A stretch of DNA of 64,000 nt from Chryseobacterium sp. MYb264. GTDB lineage: Bacteria; Bacteroidota; Bacteroidia; Flavobacteriales; Weeksellaceae. Shown piece by piece: positions 1 to 8,462 of this stretch. The notes beneath the pieces were generated by a model, which had not been told where the DNA came from, made no database searches, and saw nothing but the letters and a program-made list of their open reading frames with translations. Made by a program: the position numbers and the translations under genes. Numbering within the stretch: position 1 is the first letter of the stretch; each line of letters starts with the position of its first letter. The stretch is taken from positions 2,046,001 to 2,110,000 of the forward strand of contig NZ_CP142422.1 of the NCBI RefSeq assembly GCF_035974275.1, written 5' to 3'.

Positions 1-2
1 AA

Positions 3-1076
3 ATCCCTGCTGACAGCATAGCCATTGGTAGAGATCATCAAATGTTGGGGCAATTATATGGTGATTATTTAAATAATATTGAATTGTCGGAGGCTCATTA
101 TCTCAAAGCGATACAGTTTCTTCCTGAATCGAATATGAACACAGGATTATGCTATGACGGTCTCGGAAAAATAAAACTTTTGCAGAAAGATTACAAAGAA
201 GCCGAAAAATTTTTCTCGAAAGCATTGCAATATGCTGAAGCAAGCGACATTCCGGAAATGAAAAGGCATATGTATAGCAGCATGGCTGAATTATACGAAT
301 CTACAAATCAATATAAAAAAGCAAGTTTTTACAGAAAAAAACAAACGGAAAACATTAATAAAATTCAGGATAAATCATTGGAATTTATTGATAATGATTA
401 CAATAAAATTGAGAAAGAAAAAGAGAAATACGCAAGCATCAGCAACAAACAAAATATTATTCTGGGCATTGCCGTCCTTATTATTTTGGCACTGATCACA
501 ATGTATATCATCAACAGAAAAAAGCGTAAAGAAAAGTACAGACGATTCAAAAATATTATTAATCATTATAAGGAAAAGTCGGAATATGTGTTGGAAATAA
601 AAGTTGACACTTCTGATGTTGATGAAAAATCTAACGAAGAAGAAATCATTTCATCAGAAATAGATTCGGAACATATGCAAGCCGATATCGCCATCAATAA
701 AGAAACAGAGCTAAAAATTCTTGAGCAACTCGAACGGTTTGAAAAAGAAGAAACGTTTAATAATAATTACATTTCCCTTTCTTATCTCGCTACGGAATTC
801 AATACCAACATTCGATATATTTCTTATGTCGTGAAAAAGCACAAAAATGCCGATTTCAAAAATTACATCAATAAATTAAGGATCAATTATATCATCCATA
901 AACTGAATACTTCGGAAAAATACAGAAAGTATAAAGTAGGAGCTTTGGCGGAAGAATGCGGGTTTTCATCGCACAGTAAATTCACCACTATTTTTAAATC
1001 GATTACGGGAATTTCGCCTTCCAACTTCATTTCATTTATAGAAGAGGAAGAAGCTAAAAAAAGAGCAATCGCCTGA
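3..1076 (+). CDS. TPR / transmembrane / AraC-type HTH regulator (5' truncated)
   Basis: The reading frame is open from base 3 with no stop before the first ATG at 42, so the gene starts outside the window. The visible part has three segments. First come tetratricopeptide-like helical repeats (roughly the first 110 residues from the ATG). Then comes one hydrophobic membrane span (about residues 138-158) followed by a Lys/Arg-rich stretch. The last segment is a C-terminal AraC-type helix-turn-helix (about residues 250-335, with the typical FSSHSKFTTIFKSITGISP second-helix region). This TPR-membrane-AraC layout is common in Flavobacteriia, where such proteins are thought to sense envelope or nutritional signals and bind DNA directly. 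The signal and target genes cannot be read from the sequence. A hairpin terminator follows. Confidence 0.85.
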   Translation: MPADSIAIGRDHQMLGQLYGDYLNNIELSEAHYLKAIQFLPESNMNTGLCYDGLGKIKLLQKDYKEAEKFFSKALQYAEASDIPEMKRHMYSSMAELYESTNQYKKASFYRKKQTENINKIQDKSLEFIDNDYNKIEKEKEKYASISNKQNIILGIAVLIILALITMYIINRKKRKEKYRRFKNIINHYKEKSEYVLEIKVDTSDVDEKSNEEEIISSEIDSEHMQADIAINKETELKILEQLERFEKEETFNNNYISLSYLATEFNTNIRYISYVVKKHKNADFKNYINKLRINYIIHKLNTSEKYRKYKVGALAEECGFSSHSKFTTIFKSITGISPSNFISFIEEEEAKKRAIA

Positions 1077-1098
1077 ATTTAATTATTTATTTTTTTGC

Positions 1099-1131
1099 AA
1101 AGTCTGTACTCAATTTGGTGCAGGCTTTTTT
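1099..1131 (+). terminator. Rho-independent terminator after the AraC-type regulator
   Basis: An 11-bp stem with G-U pairs (arms 1100-1110 and 1117-1127) is followed by a T tract, 24 bases past the stop codon at 1076. The rest of the gap to 1375 is AT-rich. I see no gene or recognisable promoter in it. Confidence 0.7.
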
Positions 1132-1374
1132 AATTTTTTTATTAATTATTCATTAAAAATTGATATTTAAACCTCATCAAACCGTTTAAAAAGCCTTAAC
1201 ATTTTCACTAAACAAAGAATTAAAACAGTTTTTACTTAAAAATTAAACTACTGAATATAAGAATATTAAAAACAAAAAGCTTTTCATTTTTCGAAAATGG
1301 AAAGGGTATTTCTTTTATACATCGCTACTTCAGAATAATTTCGCGGAAAATTATCAAGCATATAAATTATAGAC

Positions 1375-2196
1375 ATGAAAAAAAAGTTTGTACTTTCTTT
1401 CTTTTTATTTTCTGCGATGTGGGCACAAGCTCAAGTGGGAATTCACACCGGTAATCCTCAAGGAGCATTTCATGTAGATGCGGGAAGAGACAACCCCGAA
1501 ACCGGAGCTCCAAGTGCTGCGCAACAAGCCAATGATTTTATCGTAACCGCACCTTCCGGATTTGTCGGAATCGGTACCACTACCCCAACCCACAAACTGC
1601 ATGTGATAGGTGACGGCGTGAGCGATCCCGTATCTTTTTCTACATTAAACACAGGGAATGTAAAGGATGATTATCTTCTGGGAATAACTTCTACAGGCGT
1701 TGTAAAATCTTTAGGTGGATTAGAAGGTCTTTCTGTGCCATTACCTGCTTTATTTGTCTTAAATAACGATATTGATGATTTTTTAAGTACACAAGCCACA
1801 GGTGAAAGTCAGGCAATCCCGATGACATCTACTAAAAACTCGATCAGTAATCTGGTGTTTACACCGGCAACCAATCAAATTACGCTGCCTTCCGGGGTTT
1901 ATGAAATTTCTTTGACGTATGAAGCGGTACATGATAGTCCGGGCTGTACATTGAGCTCTTATTATGTTGATTTCCCAGGAAACACAACTCCTGTGAAAGT
2001 TCAGAATAATGCTCCTCACATTGAAGGCGGACTTGGCATTCACGGAGGAACTATTTCCTACACAACCAAACTTACCAATACCACAAATAATCTCACGATT
2101 CATTTAGGACGAGGACAAGCCGGAAATTGTACAGGAACAGGAATGAAGCTTCTGAAAAACTCTACCCACTTGTTAATCTATAAAATCGGAAACTAA
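1375..2196 (+). CDS. Secreted protein, first of two tandem paralogues
   Basis: A 273-residue protein with a signal peptide (cleavage probably after AQA near residue 20) and a mature start of the QVGIHTGNPQGAFHVD type. That start is typical of flavobacterial surface or extracellular proteins. A low-complexity linker leads to a C-terminal domain of about 130 residues, rich in predicted beta strands, with conserved cysteines in SPGCTLSSYYVDFP and GRGQAGNCTGTGM. The next gene has the same architecture, the same cysteines and the same KIGN ending, so the two arose by duplication. The C-terminal domain looks like a compact beta-sandwich, possibly C1q/TNF-like, but I do not recognise a named family. 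The function is unknown. Confidence 0.75.
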   Translation: MKKKFVLSFFLFSAMWAQAQVGIHTGNPQGAFHVDAGRDNPETGAPSAAQQANDFIVTAPSGFVGIGTTTPTHKLHVIGDGVSDPVSFSTLNTGNVKDDYLLGITSTGVVKSLGGLEGLSVPLPALFVLNNDIDDFLSTQATGESQAIPMTSTKNSISNLVFTPATNQITLPSGVYEISLTYEAVHDSPGCTLSSYYVDFPGNTTPVKVQNNAPHIEGGLGIHGGTISYTTKLTNTTNNLTIHLGRGQAGNCTGTGMKLLKNSTHLLIYKIGN

Positions 2197-2223
2197 TCGA
2201 AAGTTTTTTCAAAATAACATTTA

Positions 2224-3090
2224 ATGTCTCATAAAATGAAAAAAGCAGTCGTTTTATTATGCGCTTTTTATACAAGCATTACCTACGGTCAATCTATTGG
2301 GATCAAAACTCCCAACCCAAGAGGAGCCTTTCATATCGACACCCGAGGAAATAATCCCACAGGAACCACCACCCTCCGTGATCTTTTGGATGATCTTATC
2401 ATAGATTTTAATGGAAATTTAAATTTTACCCCTCAGAATATTACTAGTGGAAGTTATGGAAATATCTATAACACTAAACTCTTTGTTTTTAACAGCGTTG
2501 GTGATAATGTAAGAATTGAAGGTATTTTACCCGCAGAAAATCCTGAGGAGATCAGTTTATTGGGGGCCAACAGACCTGCGCAAACACTCGCTTTTTTAAG
2601 AAGAGAAAAATCGATCAATGAATTTGGCATTCCGCAACCTGCACTTCTTACTTTAGATGCTGATGTTTCAGATTTTCTAAACGGAATCGGTCCTGGTGGT
2701 GCTCAGGATATGCCGATGACTTTGGTAAAAAACGCGATCAAAGGATTAACCTATGATCCTGCAACTCATTTCCTGTTTGTACCGGAAGGATTGTACCAGT
2801 TTACATTAATCTACAAAGCCAATCAGCCGGGATGTTCGGTGAGTTCTTATTTCTATGATTTTCCTTTTGAAAGCAACTTTACAAGAGTTCATAGCAATAC
2901 GCAGCATCTTGAAACTTCAGGAGAAACAGCAACTCACGGAGGTAAAATAACGTATACTTCTCAAATTCCTGCCGGCGGAAAGTTGGTAAGAGTAAATTTA
3001 GGAAGAGGGCAAGCCGGAAATTGCACCGGAACCGGAATGACTTTGCTGCATGACGGAACTCAATTTTTAATCAAAAAAATAGGCAACTGA
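2224..3090 (+). CDS. Secreted protein, second of two tandem paralogues
   Basis: A 288-residue paralogue of the preceding protein, 27 bases downstream and probably in the same transcript. The signal peptide is MKKAVVLLCAFYTSITYGQS, so translation may start at the internal ATG at 2236 rather than at 2224. The mature N-terminus repeats the GIKTPNPRGAFHIDTRG pattern. The C-terminal domain shares the motifs PGCSVSSYFYDFP and LGRGQAGNCTGTGM and ends in KKIGN. The middle parts of the two proteins differ much more than their ends, which fits a divergent stalk with a conserved terminal domain. No enzymatic motif is visible. The gene is followed by a hairpin terminator. Confidence 0.75.
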   Translation: MSHKMKKAVVLLCAFYTSITYGQSIGIKTPNPRGAFHIDTRGNNPTGTTTLRDLLDDLIIDFNGNLNFTPQNITSGSYGNIYNTKLFVFNSVGDNVRIEGILPAENPEEISLLGANRPAQTLAFLRREKSINEFGIPQPALLTLDADVSDFLNGIGPGGAQDMPMTLVKNAIKGLTYDPATHFLFVPEGLYQFTLIYKANQPGCSVSSYFYDFPFESNFTRVHSNTQHLETSGETATHGGKITYTSQIPAGGKLVRVNLGRGQAGNCTGTGMTLLHDGTQFLIKKIGN

Positions 3091-3220
3091 TTCTAATAAC
3101 ACAAAAATATTCTATGTTTTCCAACCCTTGTTCCCCAAAGAAAAATGAAAGCATAGAAACAAAATAAACGTAAAGTCAAGCTTAATCACTCAGTCGTTAC
3201 TAGCTGTTTAATTTAGTTTC

Positions 3221-3249
3221 GAGTATCCTTTTAAAGGGTACTCTTTTTT
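3221..3249 (+). terminator. Rho-independent terminator after the paralogue pair
   Basis: GAGTATCC and GGGTACTC pair around a short T/A loop and are followed by six T. It lies 130 bases past the stop at 3090 and directly before the next gene. Confidence 0.7.
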
Positions 3250-3276
3250 GTTTATTTTAGCTTCAACAAAAAATTT

Positions 3277-3951
3277 ATGAAACTTAAACTGTCTTTTCTT
3301 TTAATTTTTTCTTTCAGCTATTTTATAGCACAAGATCAAATAACAAAAGAATTAGTAAAATTAAAAAGCAATGATTTTGATGAAGTTACTTATGCACGAC
3401 AATTTCTAATACAATCGAATCCAAGAGATGTAATCCCGGAATTAATTGAAATGTTAAAAGACACCACATTGGTAAAACTTGAAAATACCGGAGATTTAAT
3501 TTATCCAGGAGCTAAAGAATTTTATGGGCACGGATCTGTAGTAAAGTATGATATTGATAAAATTTATTTTCGAGCAGCATGGATACTTGAAGAATTAACA
3601 TTTCAAGATTTCGGATATCTGAATGATAAATCCAACAGCTTAATCCTTTACAAGAAATCACATATGTGGTGGAAAGCAAATGAAATGACATGGTCTAGAT
3701 ATAGCGCATTAAAAGAAGCTCTTCAAAGCTACGAAATAGCCAGATGGGAATCAGCAATTCATTATTTAAGATTCAGTAAAGAACCAATAACAGATTTGAA
3801 TTTAAAAACTTACAATAAAGATATAAAACCATTGATTGAGAGAATATACAAAAATACAAATGATGAATCATCCTCTATTCAAGCAAAGTATTTATTGGAT
3901 GATGATGAAAATTATTGGTTAAAACTTAAAACAAAAAAAATAAAACCCTAG
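3277..3951 (+). CDS. Hypothetical secreted protein, HEAT-like helical
   Basis: A 224-residue protein with a clear signal peptide (residues 1-18, cleavage before QDQITKEL). The mature part is mostly helical. Residues 25-60 (ARQFLIQSNPRDVIPELIEM) resemble one HEAT-type repeat as seen in prokaryotic scaffold proteins. A second region around WILEELTFQDFG is also repeat-like. It is rich in Lys, Asp and Tyr and has no catalytic motif I recognise. It lies 10 bases upstream of the next small ORF, so the two are probably cotranscribed. Confidence 0.65.
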   Translation: MKLKLSFLLIFSFSYFIAQDQITKELVKLKSNDFDEVTYARQFLIQSNPRDVIPELIEMLKDTTLVKLENTGDLIYPGAKEFYGHGSVVKYDIDKIYFRAAWILEELTFQDFGYLNDKSNSLILYKKSHMWWKANEMTWSRYSALKEALQSYEIARWESAIHYLRFSKEPITDLNLKTYNKDIKPLIERIYKNTNDESSSIQAKYLLDDDENYWLKLKTKKIKP

Positions 3952-3961
3952 TTTTGTAAGA

Positions 3962-4336
3962 ATGTCAGACCTCAAACTCCATTTCAAACCATACAAAGCA
4001 TTCATTATCTTGCTTGTTTTGATGTTCTCTTTATCGCCATGTTCAGTGAAGAGAGATGTTTTGGGAATTTTCGACATTCAGCATCTCAGTACTTTAAACA
4101 AAGTAAAAACCACGGTAAATTCAACCAATAATTGCATTTATTCTTTTGAAAAGTCTTCAAAATTTTCAGCTTTAAAAGTTATTAAAAAGCTCGATAATCA
4201 TGAGTTTATTGCTGAATTCTCTTCTAAAATTAATTCAGAAAAGAAGATTTTTACGAATCATTATTCAGGATTCACCACAGACAACAGTCCGCCGAAGTAC
4301 ATTTTATTTAAACGGTTAAAACTGGATATAGCTTAA
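3962..4336 (+). CDS. Small hypothetical protein with N-terminal membrane span
   Basis: A 124-residue protein. Residues 12-28 form a hydrophobic span ending in LSPCSVKRD, which could be a membrane anchor or a lipoprotein-like signal with Cys at about residue 27. The remainder is polar and Lys/Ser-rich, with no known domain. The gene starts 10 bases after the preceding stop and ends 47 bases before the DoxD-type gene. I do not recognise the family. Confidence 0.55.
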   Translation: MSDLKLHFKPYKAFIILLVLMFSLSPCSVKRDVLGIFDIQHLSTLNKVKTTVNSTNNCIYSFEKSSKFSALKVIKKLDNHEFIAEFSSKINSEKKIFTNHYSGFTTDNSPPKYILFKRLKLDIA

Positions 4337-4383
4337 AATTTTCTTTACGCTATTCTTATTTTAAATCATTTAAATATACTTCA

Positions 4384-5403
4384 ATGAACAATAAAACAAT
4401 GCATCAGCCCAATTATATGGCTGGTTTATTCACTTTATCACTCCGCCTTGTTATTGGCTGGACTTACTTTTCAGCTTTCTGGCGCCGACTCATCCTTGAA
4501 AACAAATTAATTCCCGATGAAGCAGGCTATATCGGCGAAAAATTCAATCATTTTCTACCTAATGCTTTAGGAATTAAACCTATTATTGAATATCTCGTCA
4601 CGCATCCTGATGCTCTACAAACCTCAATGATGACTTTTACCATCGTAGAAGCTGTTGTCGGATTATGTCTGATCTTGGGATTATTTACCAGAACAATGAG
4701 CATCGGAGTTTTTGCATTAGCCATGGGAATTTTACTCGGTTCCGGATGGATTGGTACCACCTGTCTCGACGAATGGCAAATCGGAGTGTTGGGAATTGCA
4801 GGAGGATTTACGCTTTTCCTGACTGGAAGCAGCTACTATTCAGTCGATCAATATTTTTTAAACAAAAATTCCAGCTTTACAAAAAAGAAATGGTTCAACT
4901 ATTTTGGTTCAGGCGTTTTACCAATCGTGAATCCAAAACATTTTGTCTTGATAGGTTCTTTATTGATTTTTGGACTTACCCTTTTTACCAATCAGTATTT
5001 TCATGGAGGCGTTTGGGGGAAACTGCATAATAAATCAGTAAAACCAAAGATTGAAATTTCTCATATTTCATACAATCATTCTGATTTAAGTTTCCAGATT
5101 TTTCGAACGGAAGGTGTAGATGTTTACGGTTCTTTCCTCATCGGAATTCATATATTGGATAAAGACGGAAATATTTTAAAGGAACTCAATCATTCCGAGC
5201 TTTCAAAATTCCCGAAAGAAAATATTAAAAACCATTATGTGGTTAAAGTGAAACCCGAAAAACACAGTTTGATTATTCCGCTGGGCTCAAAAGCTGATTT
5301 GAAGATTGATATGAGTGATATTTCATCAGAAAAAATACATTCTTTAAAATTGATTGATATCAGCGGAATTGAATGGCTGGGAAAAATCAATAATGCCGAG
5401 TAA
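4384..5403 (+). CDS. DoxD/DoxA-like membrane protein (thiosulfate:quinone oxidoreductase family)
   Basis: A 339-residue protein. The first ~190 residues hold four to five membrane spans with a DoxD-like pattern (LRLVIGWTYFSAFWRRLIL, then GLCLILGLFTRTMSIGVFAL and GSGWIGTTCLDEWQIGVLG). The C-terminal ~130 residues form an exported soluble domain after a last span near residue 190-205. This resembles the DoxA part of archaeal thiosulfate:quinone oxidoreductase, so the protein reads as a DoxD-DoxA fusion. In archaea the complex passes electrons from thiosulfate to quinone. In Bacteroidota the substrate of these homologues is unproven, so the activity is inferred from family only. Confidence 0.75.
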   Translation: MNNKTMHQPNYMAGLFTLSLRLVIGWTYFSAFWRRLILENKLIPDEAGYIGEKFNHFLPNALGIKPIIEYLVTHPDALQTSMMTFTIVEAVVGLCLILGLFTRTMSIGVFALAMGILLGSGWIGTTCLDEWQIGVLGIAGGFTLFLTGSSYYSVDQYFLNKNSSFTKKKWFNYFGSGVLPIVNPKHFVLIGSLLIFGLTLFTNQYFHGGVWGKLHNKSVKPKIEISHISYNHSDLSFQIFRTEGVDVYGSFLIGIHILDKDGNILKELNHSELSKFPKENIKNHYVVKVKPEKHSLIIPLGSKADLKIDMSDISSEKIHSLKLIDISGIEWLGKINNAE

Positions 5404-5787
5404 TTTAAATCCTTCGACAGGCTCAGGAAAACAGCAATGCGAATGATAATGGTTTTTAAAAATTAATAAAATGAATTTCAGGTTGGTTTTTCGCAAAGAC
5501 GCCAAGTTATTAGCCATTATTAAGCTTTAAGACGCAAGGATTTTATCTACGATAAAATTGATCATCAACATTATAAAAGAAAATCTTTGATTTTTTCCTT
5601 GCATCTTAAAAACAGAAAACTTTTATTAAACCGTGCGCCTTTGTGTTTTTCCAATAAGCTTAAATAGGCTATAAATTACTTCAACATTGGTCATAAATAC
5701 TTATTCATGTTGTCGGAACTTCCGACGAGGTGAACTAAAACTTGTTTAGCATTTCGGAAAGTCCGACGGCTTCCAATTAAATTTAGC
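5404..5787. repeat. Intergenic stretch with several palindromic repeats
   Basis: No gene is visible here. The stretch holds separate palindromes: CCTTCGACAGGCTCAGG at 5411-5427; a hairpin with arms ATTTTATC/GATAAAAT at 5540-5558, inside an element that recurs at 59848-59880; and GTCGGAACTTCCGAC at 5712-5726 with a related copy at 5752-5767. These look like the short dispersed repeats common in Chryseobacterium-type genomes. Confidence 0.6.
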
Positions 5788-5953
5788 CTAAAAATTATCT
5801 ATAAATTCCAGATACATCGGAATACTTCTTTCGATCCATTCCTGTGAAGGATTTTGTTCCAAACCATAATAAATAAAAGGTTCTTTATAATCTGCTTTTA
5901 CATATTCAAAAGTCAGTTCAAAAGGTCGCGTGAGCTCTTGCATTGTATATTTA

Positions 5954-7421
5954 GTCGCTCCTTAAAAAGCTGTTTTTTGACTTTGAAAATTATATTTGCC
6001 TAAAAAGATTCGGAGAACAAGTTCGAGCCAAAGAAGAATTTGTTGTTTGATTTGATTCAATCTCATCTTCAAATTGTATCCAATCCCTGCTAATAATGCA
6101 TTATTAATATCTCCAGCCACTCCTTTCAGGAAGTTTAATCCTAAGGAGTGGTTTCTTTTTAAATGAGAGATACAAGGTTCTATGGCTGCTCTTGCCCGGA
6201 ATCTTAATCTGGCTACTTGTTGCCCATATTTTGTTTTTTCTTTTTTTGCGGGAAGCAAAATTGCTGTTCCTTCCACTTCTTTGATTCCTTTAAATCCTCT
6301 GTCTGTAGTGGCTTTCGTAGGTCTTGTTCCGCCAACGGATTTTCTTACCCTCTCACTCTGTGCCAATGATTCTTCAAGAGTTTTACTATCGTGAGGATTG
6401 CCAGAAAATCTCTTTACCGAGCTGATGATCCCTGTTTTCCGACCTCTTACTACTGCTACTTTTGTCCCAAACTCGTATGCTTTTCCCGATTTTCCTTTCG
6501 CAATACACGCAACTTGTGGCTCGTGAAGACTGTAAATTTTATCTTTCGTGGTACGTTCTTGGGTGAGTGCTTTAAGGTAAATTTTAAAAACGTCTTCGTA
6601 GCCTTTCAAAACATCTTTAGGAAGTTTTCTTTCCAATTCCCGAAGAACTCTTTTACCAATCGTCCTGAGCTTTTTCCTCGCCATTTTTGCCTTCTTCTGT
6701 CTTCTGGGATGATGTCCAAAAAAAGCGTCCCGCAATAATTGTTTGCTCACTCTTCTGTAGCTTTGTCTTTGTACAACGCTCTCTTTTTCTGCTATTTTTC
6801 TACAATTGTCGATTACTTTTTTTGCTAATTTGGCATCGGTAGGAAAGGTAATGTTCTTCTCCTGAACCGTCGTATCTACCTGAACTTCATCTTCTGTTTT
6901 GGCTTTGGGATGGAGAGAAACGCTTTGTCCCAAAAGAAATTCCAAACCCTTATCTCCAATTCTTTTTCTGAAGTGTACAAAATTGCTCGGATCGAAAGGC
7001 TGCTCTGTCTGGAAAAAGGTTTCTCCGGTAAAATATTGCCAATACGCATTCTCAATCCATCTCTCTATTACACTTTCATCACTTTCTTTAAACATTTCCT
7101 TGAGCAAAAGCATTCCTGCTATTTTACGGATAGCAATAGAAGGTCTTCCGTTTTCTGAAAATAATTTCTCAAACTCTGACTCCATTTTATCCCAGGAAAT
7201 CTCCCCAGCTAATTTTACCACCGGATGCTCCATATTAATAAGCTCCGTAAGCCTGGTCTTGAATAAATTCTGCTGTAAATCCTCTCTTATTTTGCCTAAC
7301 ATTTTGCCACTTTTTATATCCTAAAAATACAATTTATTGCAATTTTTTACAACGATTTTTTACGAAATATAAGTGCATAAAAACTGATAATCAAAATATT
7401 ACTTGGTTTTTAAGGAATGAC
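5954..7421 (-). mobile_element. IS5-family insertion sequence, copy A
   Basis: A complete element of 1468 bp with imperfect terminal inverted repeats. The ends read GTCGCTCCTTAAAAAGC and GTCATTCCTTAAAAACC, 14 of 17 matching. It is flanked by a 6-bp direct duplication TATTTA (5948-5953 and 7422-7427). One transposase gene fills most of it. It differs from the two other copies in the window by one extra A in an A run near the transposase-proximal end. Insertion here split an oxidoreductase gene. Confidence 0.92.
5962..7302 (-). CDS. IS5-family transposase (copy A)
   Basis: A 446-residue DDE transposase, identical in protein sequence to the other two copies. Residues ~15-120 match the DUF772 N-terminal DNA-binding region (RKIAGMLLLKEMFKESDE and FVHFRKRIGDKGLEFL). 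The catalytic core follows with VQVDTTVQEKNITFPTDAK (first Asp), TTDRGFKGI (second Asp) and RARAAIEPCISHLKRNHSLG (Glu followed by the Y/R-E-K type signature). A Lys/Arg-rich insertion lies between the first and second Asp. The stop codon is only 8 bases from the IS end. The ORF is intact, so the element is probably still mobile. Confidence 0.93.
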   Translation of the reverse strand: MLGKIREDLQQNLFKTRLTELINMEHPVVKLAGEISWDKMESEFEKLFSENGRPSIAIRKIAGMLLLKEMFKESDESVIERWIENAYWQYFTGETFFQTEQPFDPSNFVHFRKRIGDKGLEFLLGQSVSLHPKAKTEDEVQVDTTVQEKNITFPTDAKLAKKVIDNCRKIAEKESVVQRQSYRRVSKQLLRDAFFGHHPRRQKKAKMARKKLRTIGKRVLRELERKLPKDVLKGYEDVFKIYLKALTQERTTKDKIYSLHEPQVACIAKGKSGKAYEFGTKVAVVRGRKTGIISSVKRFSGNPHDSKTLEESLAQSERVRKSVGGTRPTKATTDRGFKGIKEVEGTAILLPAKKEKTKYGQQVARLRFRARAAIEPCISHLKRNHSLGLNFLKGVAGDINNALLAGIGYNLKMRLNQIKQQILLWLELVLRIFLGKYNFQSQKTAF

Positions 7422-7826
7422 TATTTATACTTTCCTGAAGCACTAAAACCTTTATCATCAATTCCTGTAGAAACCGCCAGTGCAATCTTTTTTCCTCCTA
7501 CTTTAAATCCACTTTTGCTGCCATATGCCCAACCATATAGAAGTACCTCATCAAACCATTTTTTCAACAATGGCGGACTGCTGAACCAGTAAAAAGGAAA
7601 CTGAAATATAATTTTATCATAAGATTCTATCAGTTCCTGCTCTTTTTTAATATCAATCTTTTCGTCGGGATAAGCTTGATATAATTCATGTACTGTATAT
7701 TTTTCAGGAAATTTATTGAGTTCTTCAATCCATCTTTTGTTGATGGAAGAGGTTTCCATGTGAGGATGGATAACGATAATTAATGTTTTCATATTTTAAA
7801 TTTTCATTACAAAAATAATAGATGTA

Positions 7827-7880
7827 ACTTACATTTCCGATAGTAACACCCCATTGTATGGTACTATAAAAAATGTAAGT
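7827..7880. promoter_or_regulatory. Extended inverted repeat, likely HxlR operator
   Basis: Between the divergent oxidoreductase and hxlR genes, ACTTACATTT (7827-7836) is mirrored by AAATGTAAGT (7871-7880). Inside it, ATAGTA (7840-7845) is mirrored by TACTAT (7862-7867). Together these give arms of about 20 bases with four mismatches. HxlR-type regulators bind such palindromes. The right arm ends one base before the annotated hxlR ATG, so binding would block its own expression too. Confidence 0.6.
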
Positions 7881-7881
7881 A

Positions 7882-8238
7882 ATGACTAAAATAAAGGAAA
7901 CATCTACCAATTTTGCCAATAAAAAAGCCCTTGCAGACGAATGTCCGGAAGTTCATGCTTCGAATATGATCGGCGGACAATGGTCTTTAGCAATTTGCTG
8001 CTACCTGATCAATGGTAAGCTCAGATTTGGAGAATTACGAAAGAAACTCGGAAATATTACAGAACGTATGCTCACGCTGCAATTACGAAGGTTGGAAGAT
8101 GATAAAATTGTTACGAGAACCGTCTACGCAGAAGTTCCTCCAAGGGTTGAGTATGAACTGACTGAGGTTGGATATCAATTAAGACCAATTATTGAGGAAC
8201 TCGAAAAATGGGGGAAACTGCATAAGGAAAGTTTGTAA
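7882..8238 (+). CDS. HxlR-family winged-helix transcriptional regulator
   Basis: A 118-residue single-domain MarR-like regulator of the HxlR type. The family pattern is clear: CPEVHASNMIGGQWSLAIC (conserved Cys and Trp), LRFGELRKKLGNITERMLT (recognition helix region), LRRLEDDKIVTRTVYAEVPP and VEYELTEVGYQLRPIIEEL (wing and dimer helix). Cys near residue 20 could be a redox or electrophile sensor, as in other HxlR proteins. It is divergent from the IS-broken oxidoreductase and is separated from it by a palindrome. It most likely controlled that gene, and it may now be a regulator without its main target. Confidence 0.88.
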   Translation: MTKIKETSTNFANKKALADECPEVHASNMIGGQWSLAICCYLINGKLRFGELRKKLGNITERMLTLQLRRLEDDKIVTRTVYAEVPPRVEYELTEVGYQLRPIIEELEKWGKLHKESL

Positions 8239-8249
8239 ATCAACGGTCA

Positions 8250-8377
8250 AAAAATTCCCCTCCATCGGAGGGTGGCGAAAATTCAAAGAATTTTTGGCGG
8301 GGTGGTTTAAACCTGGAAACTACCCCGTCTTTTTGCTATGCAAAAATCCACCCCTTGAAAAAAAGGGGAATTTTAAA
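8250..8377. repeat. Long imperfect inverted repeat
   Basis: The sequence AAAATTCCCCTCC ... GGCGGGGTGGTTT (8254-8310) is mirrored by ACTACCCCGTC ... AAGGGGAATTTT (8320-8376), forming a large hairpin. A half copy of the same element lies at 50197-50253. It appears to be a dispersed intergenic repeat of this genome rather than part of a gene. Confidence 0.65.
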
Positions 8378-8416
8378 CTTCAATACATCAAGTGATTTTC
8401 ATAGGCTTTAACAAAT

Positions 8417-8443
8417 AAAAACCTCCACAATTGCGGAGGTTTT
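8417..8443. terminator. Bidirectional hairpin terminator
   Basis: AAAACCTCC and GGAGGTTTT pair around an 8-base loop, with A and T tracts on both sides. It sits between the convergent hxlR (+) and efflux pump (-) genes and can serve both. Confidence 0.75.
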
Positions 8444-8462
8444 ATATATATTTTGAAAAGAT

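Larger units (their letters stand above)
5788..7792 (-). pseudogene. Flavodoxin-fold NAD(P)H oxidoreductase gene split by an insertion sequence
   Basis: The gene reads from 7792 down to 7422 (N-terminal ~123 residues, MKTLIIVIHPHMETSS start). It resumes at 5953 and runs down to a TAG at 5788 (C-terminal ~51 residues ending MYLEFIDNF). Between them sits an IS element flanked by TATTTA duplications. Removing the element and one duplication restores one uninterrupted frame across the join (SGKYK-YT-MQELTRPF) and gives 176 residues, the usual size of the KefF/YwrO/MdaB-like NAD(P)H:quinone oxidoreductase family. Motifs of that family are present: FQFPFYWFSSPPLLKKWFD in the first half and QLxxPFE-like MQELTRPFELTFEY in the second. 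The gene is divergent from an HxlR regulator, a common pairing in quinone or aldehyde stress. As it stands the product is truncated and probably inactive. Confidence 0.9.

Noticed and set aside
6182..7324. Open frames of 70-141 residues antisense to the transposase (also in copies B and C)
   Set aside because: They are shadows of the transposase gene and repeat identically in all three IS copies.
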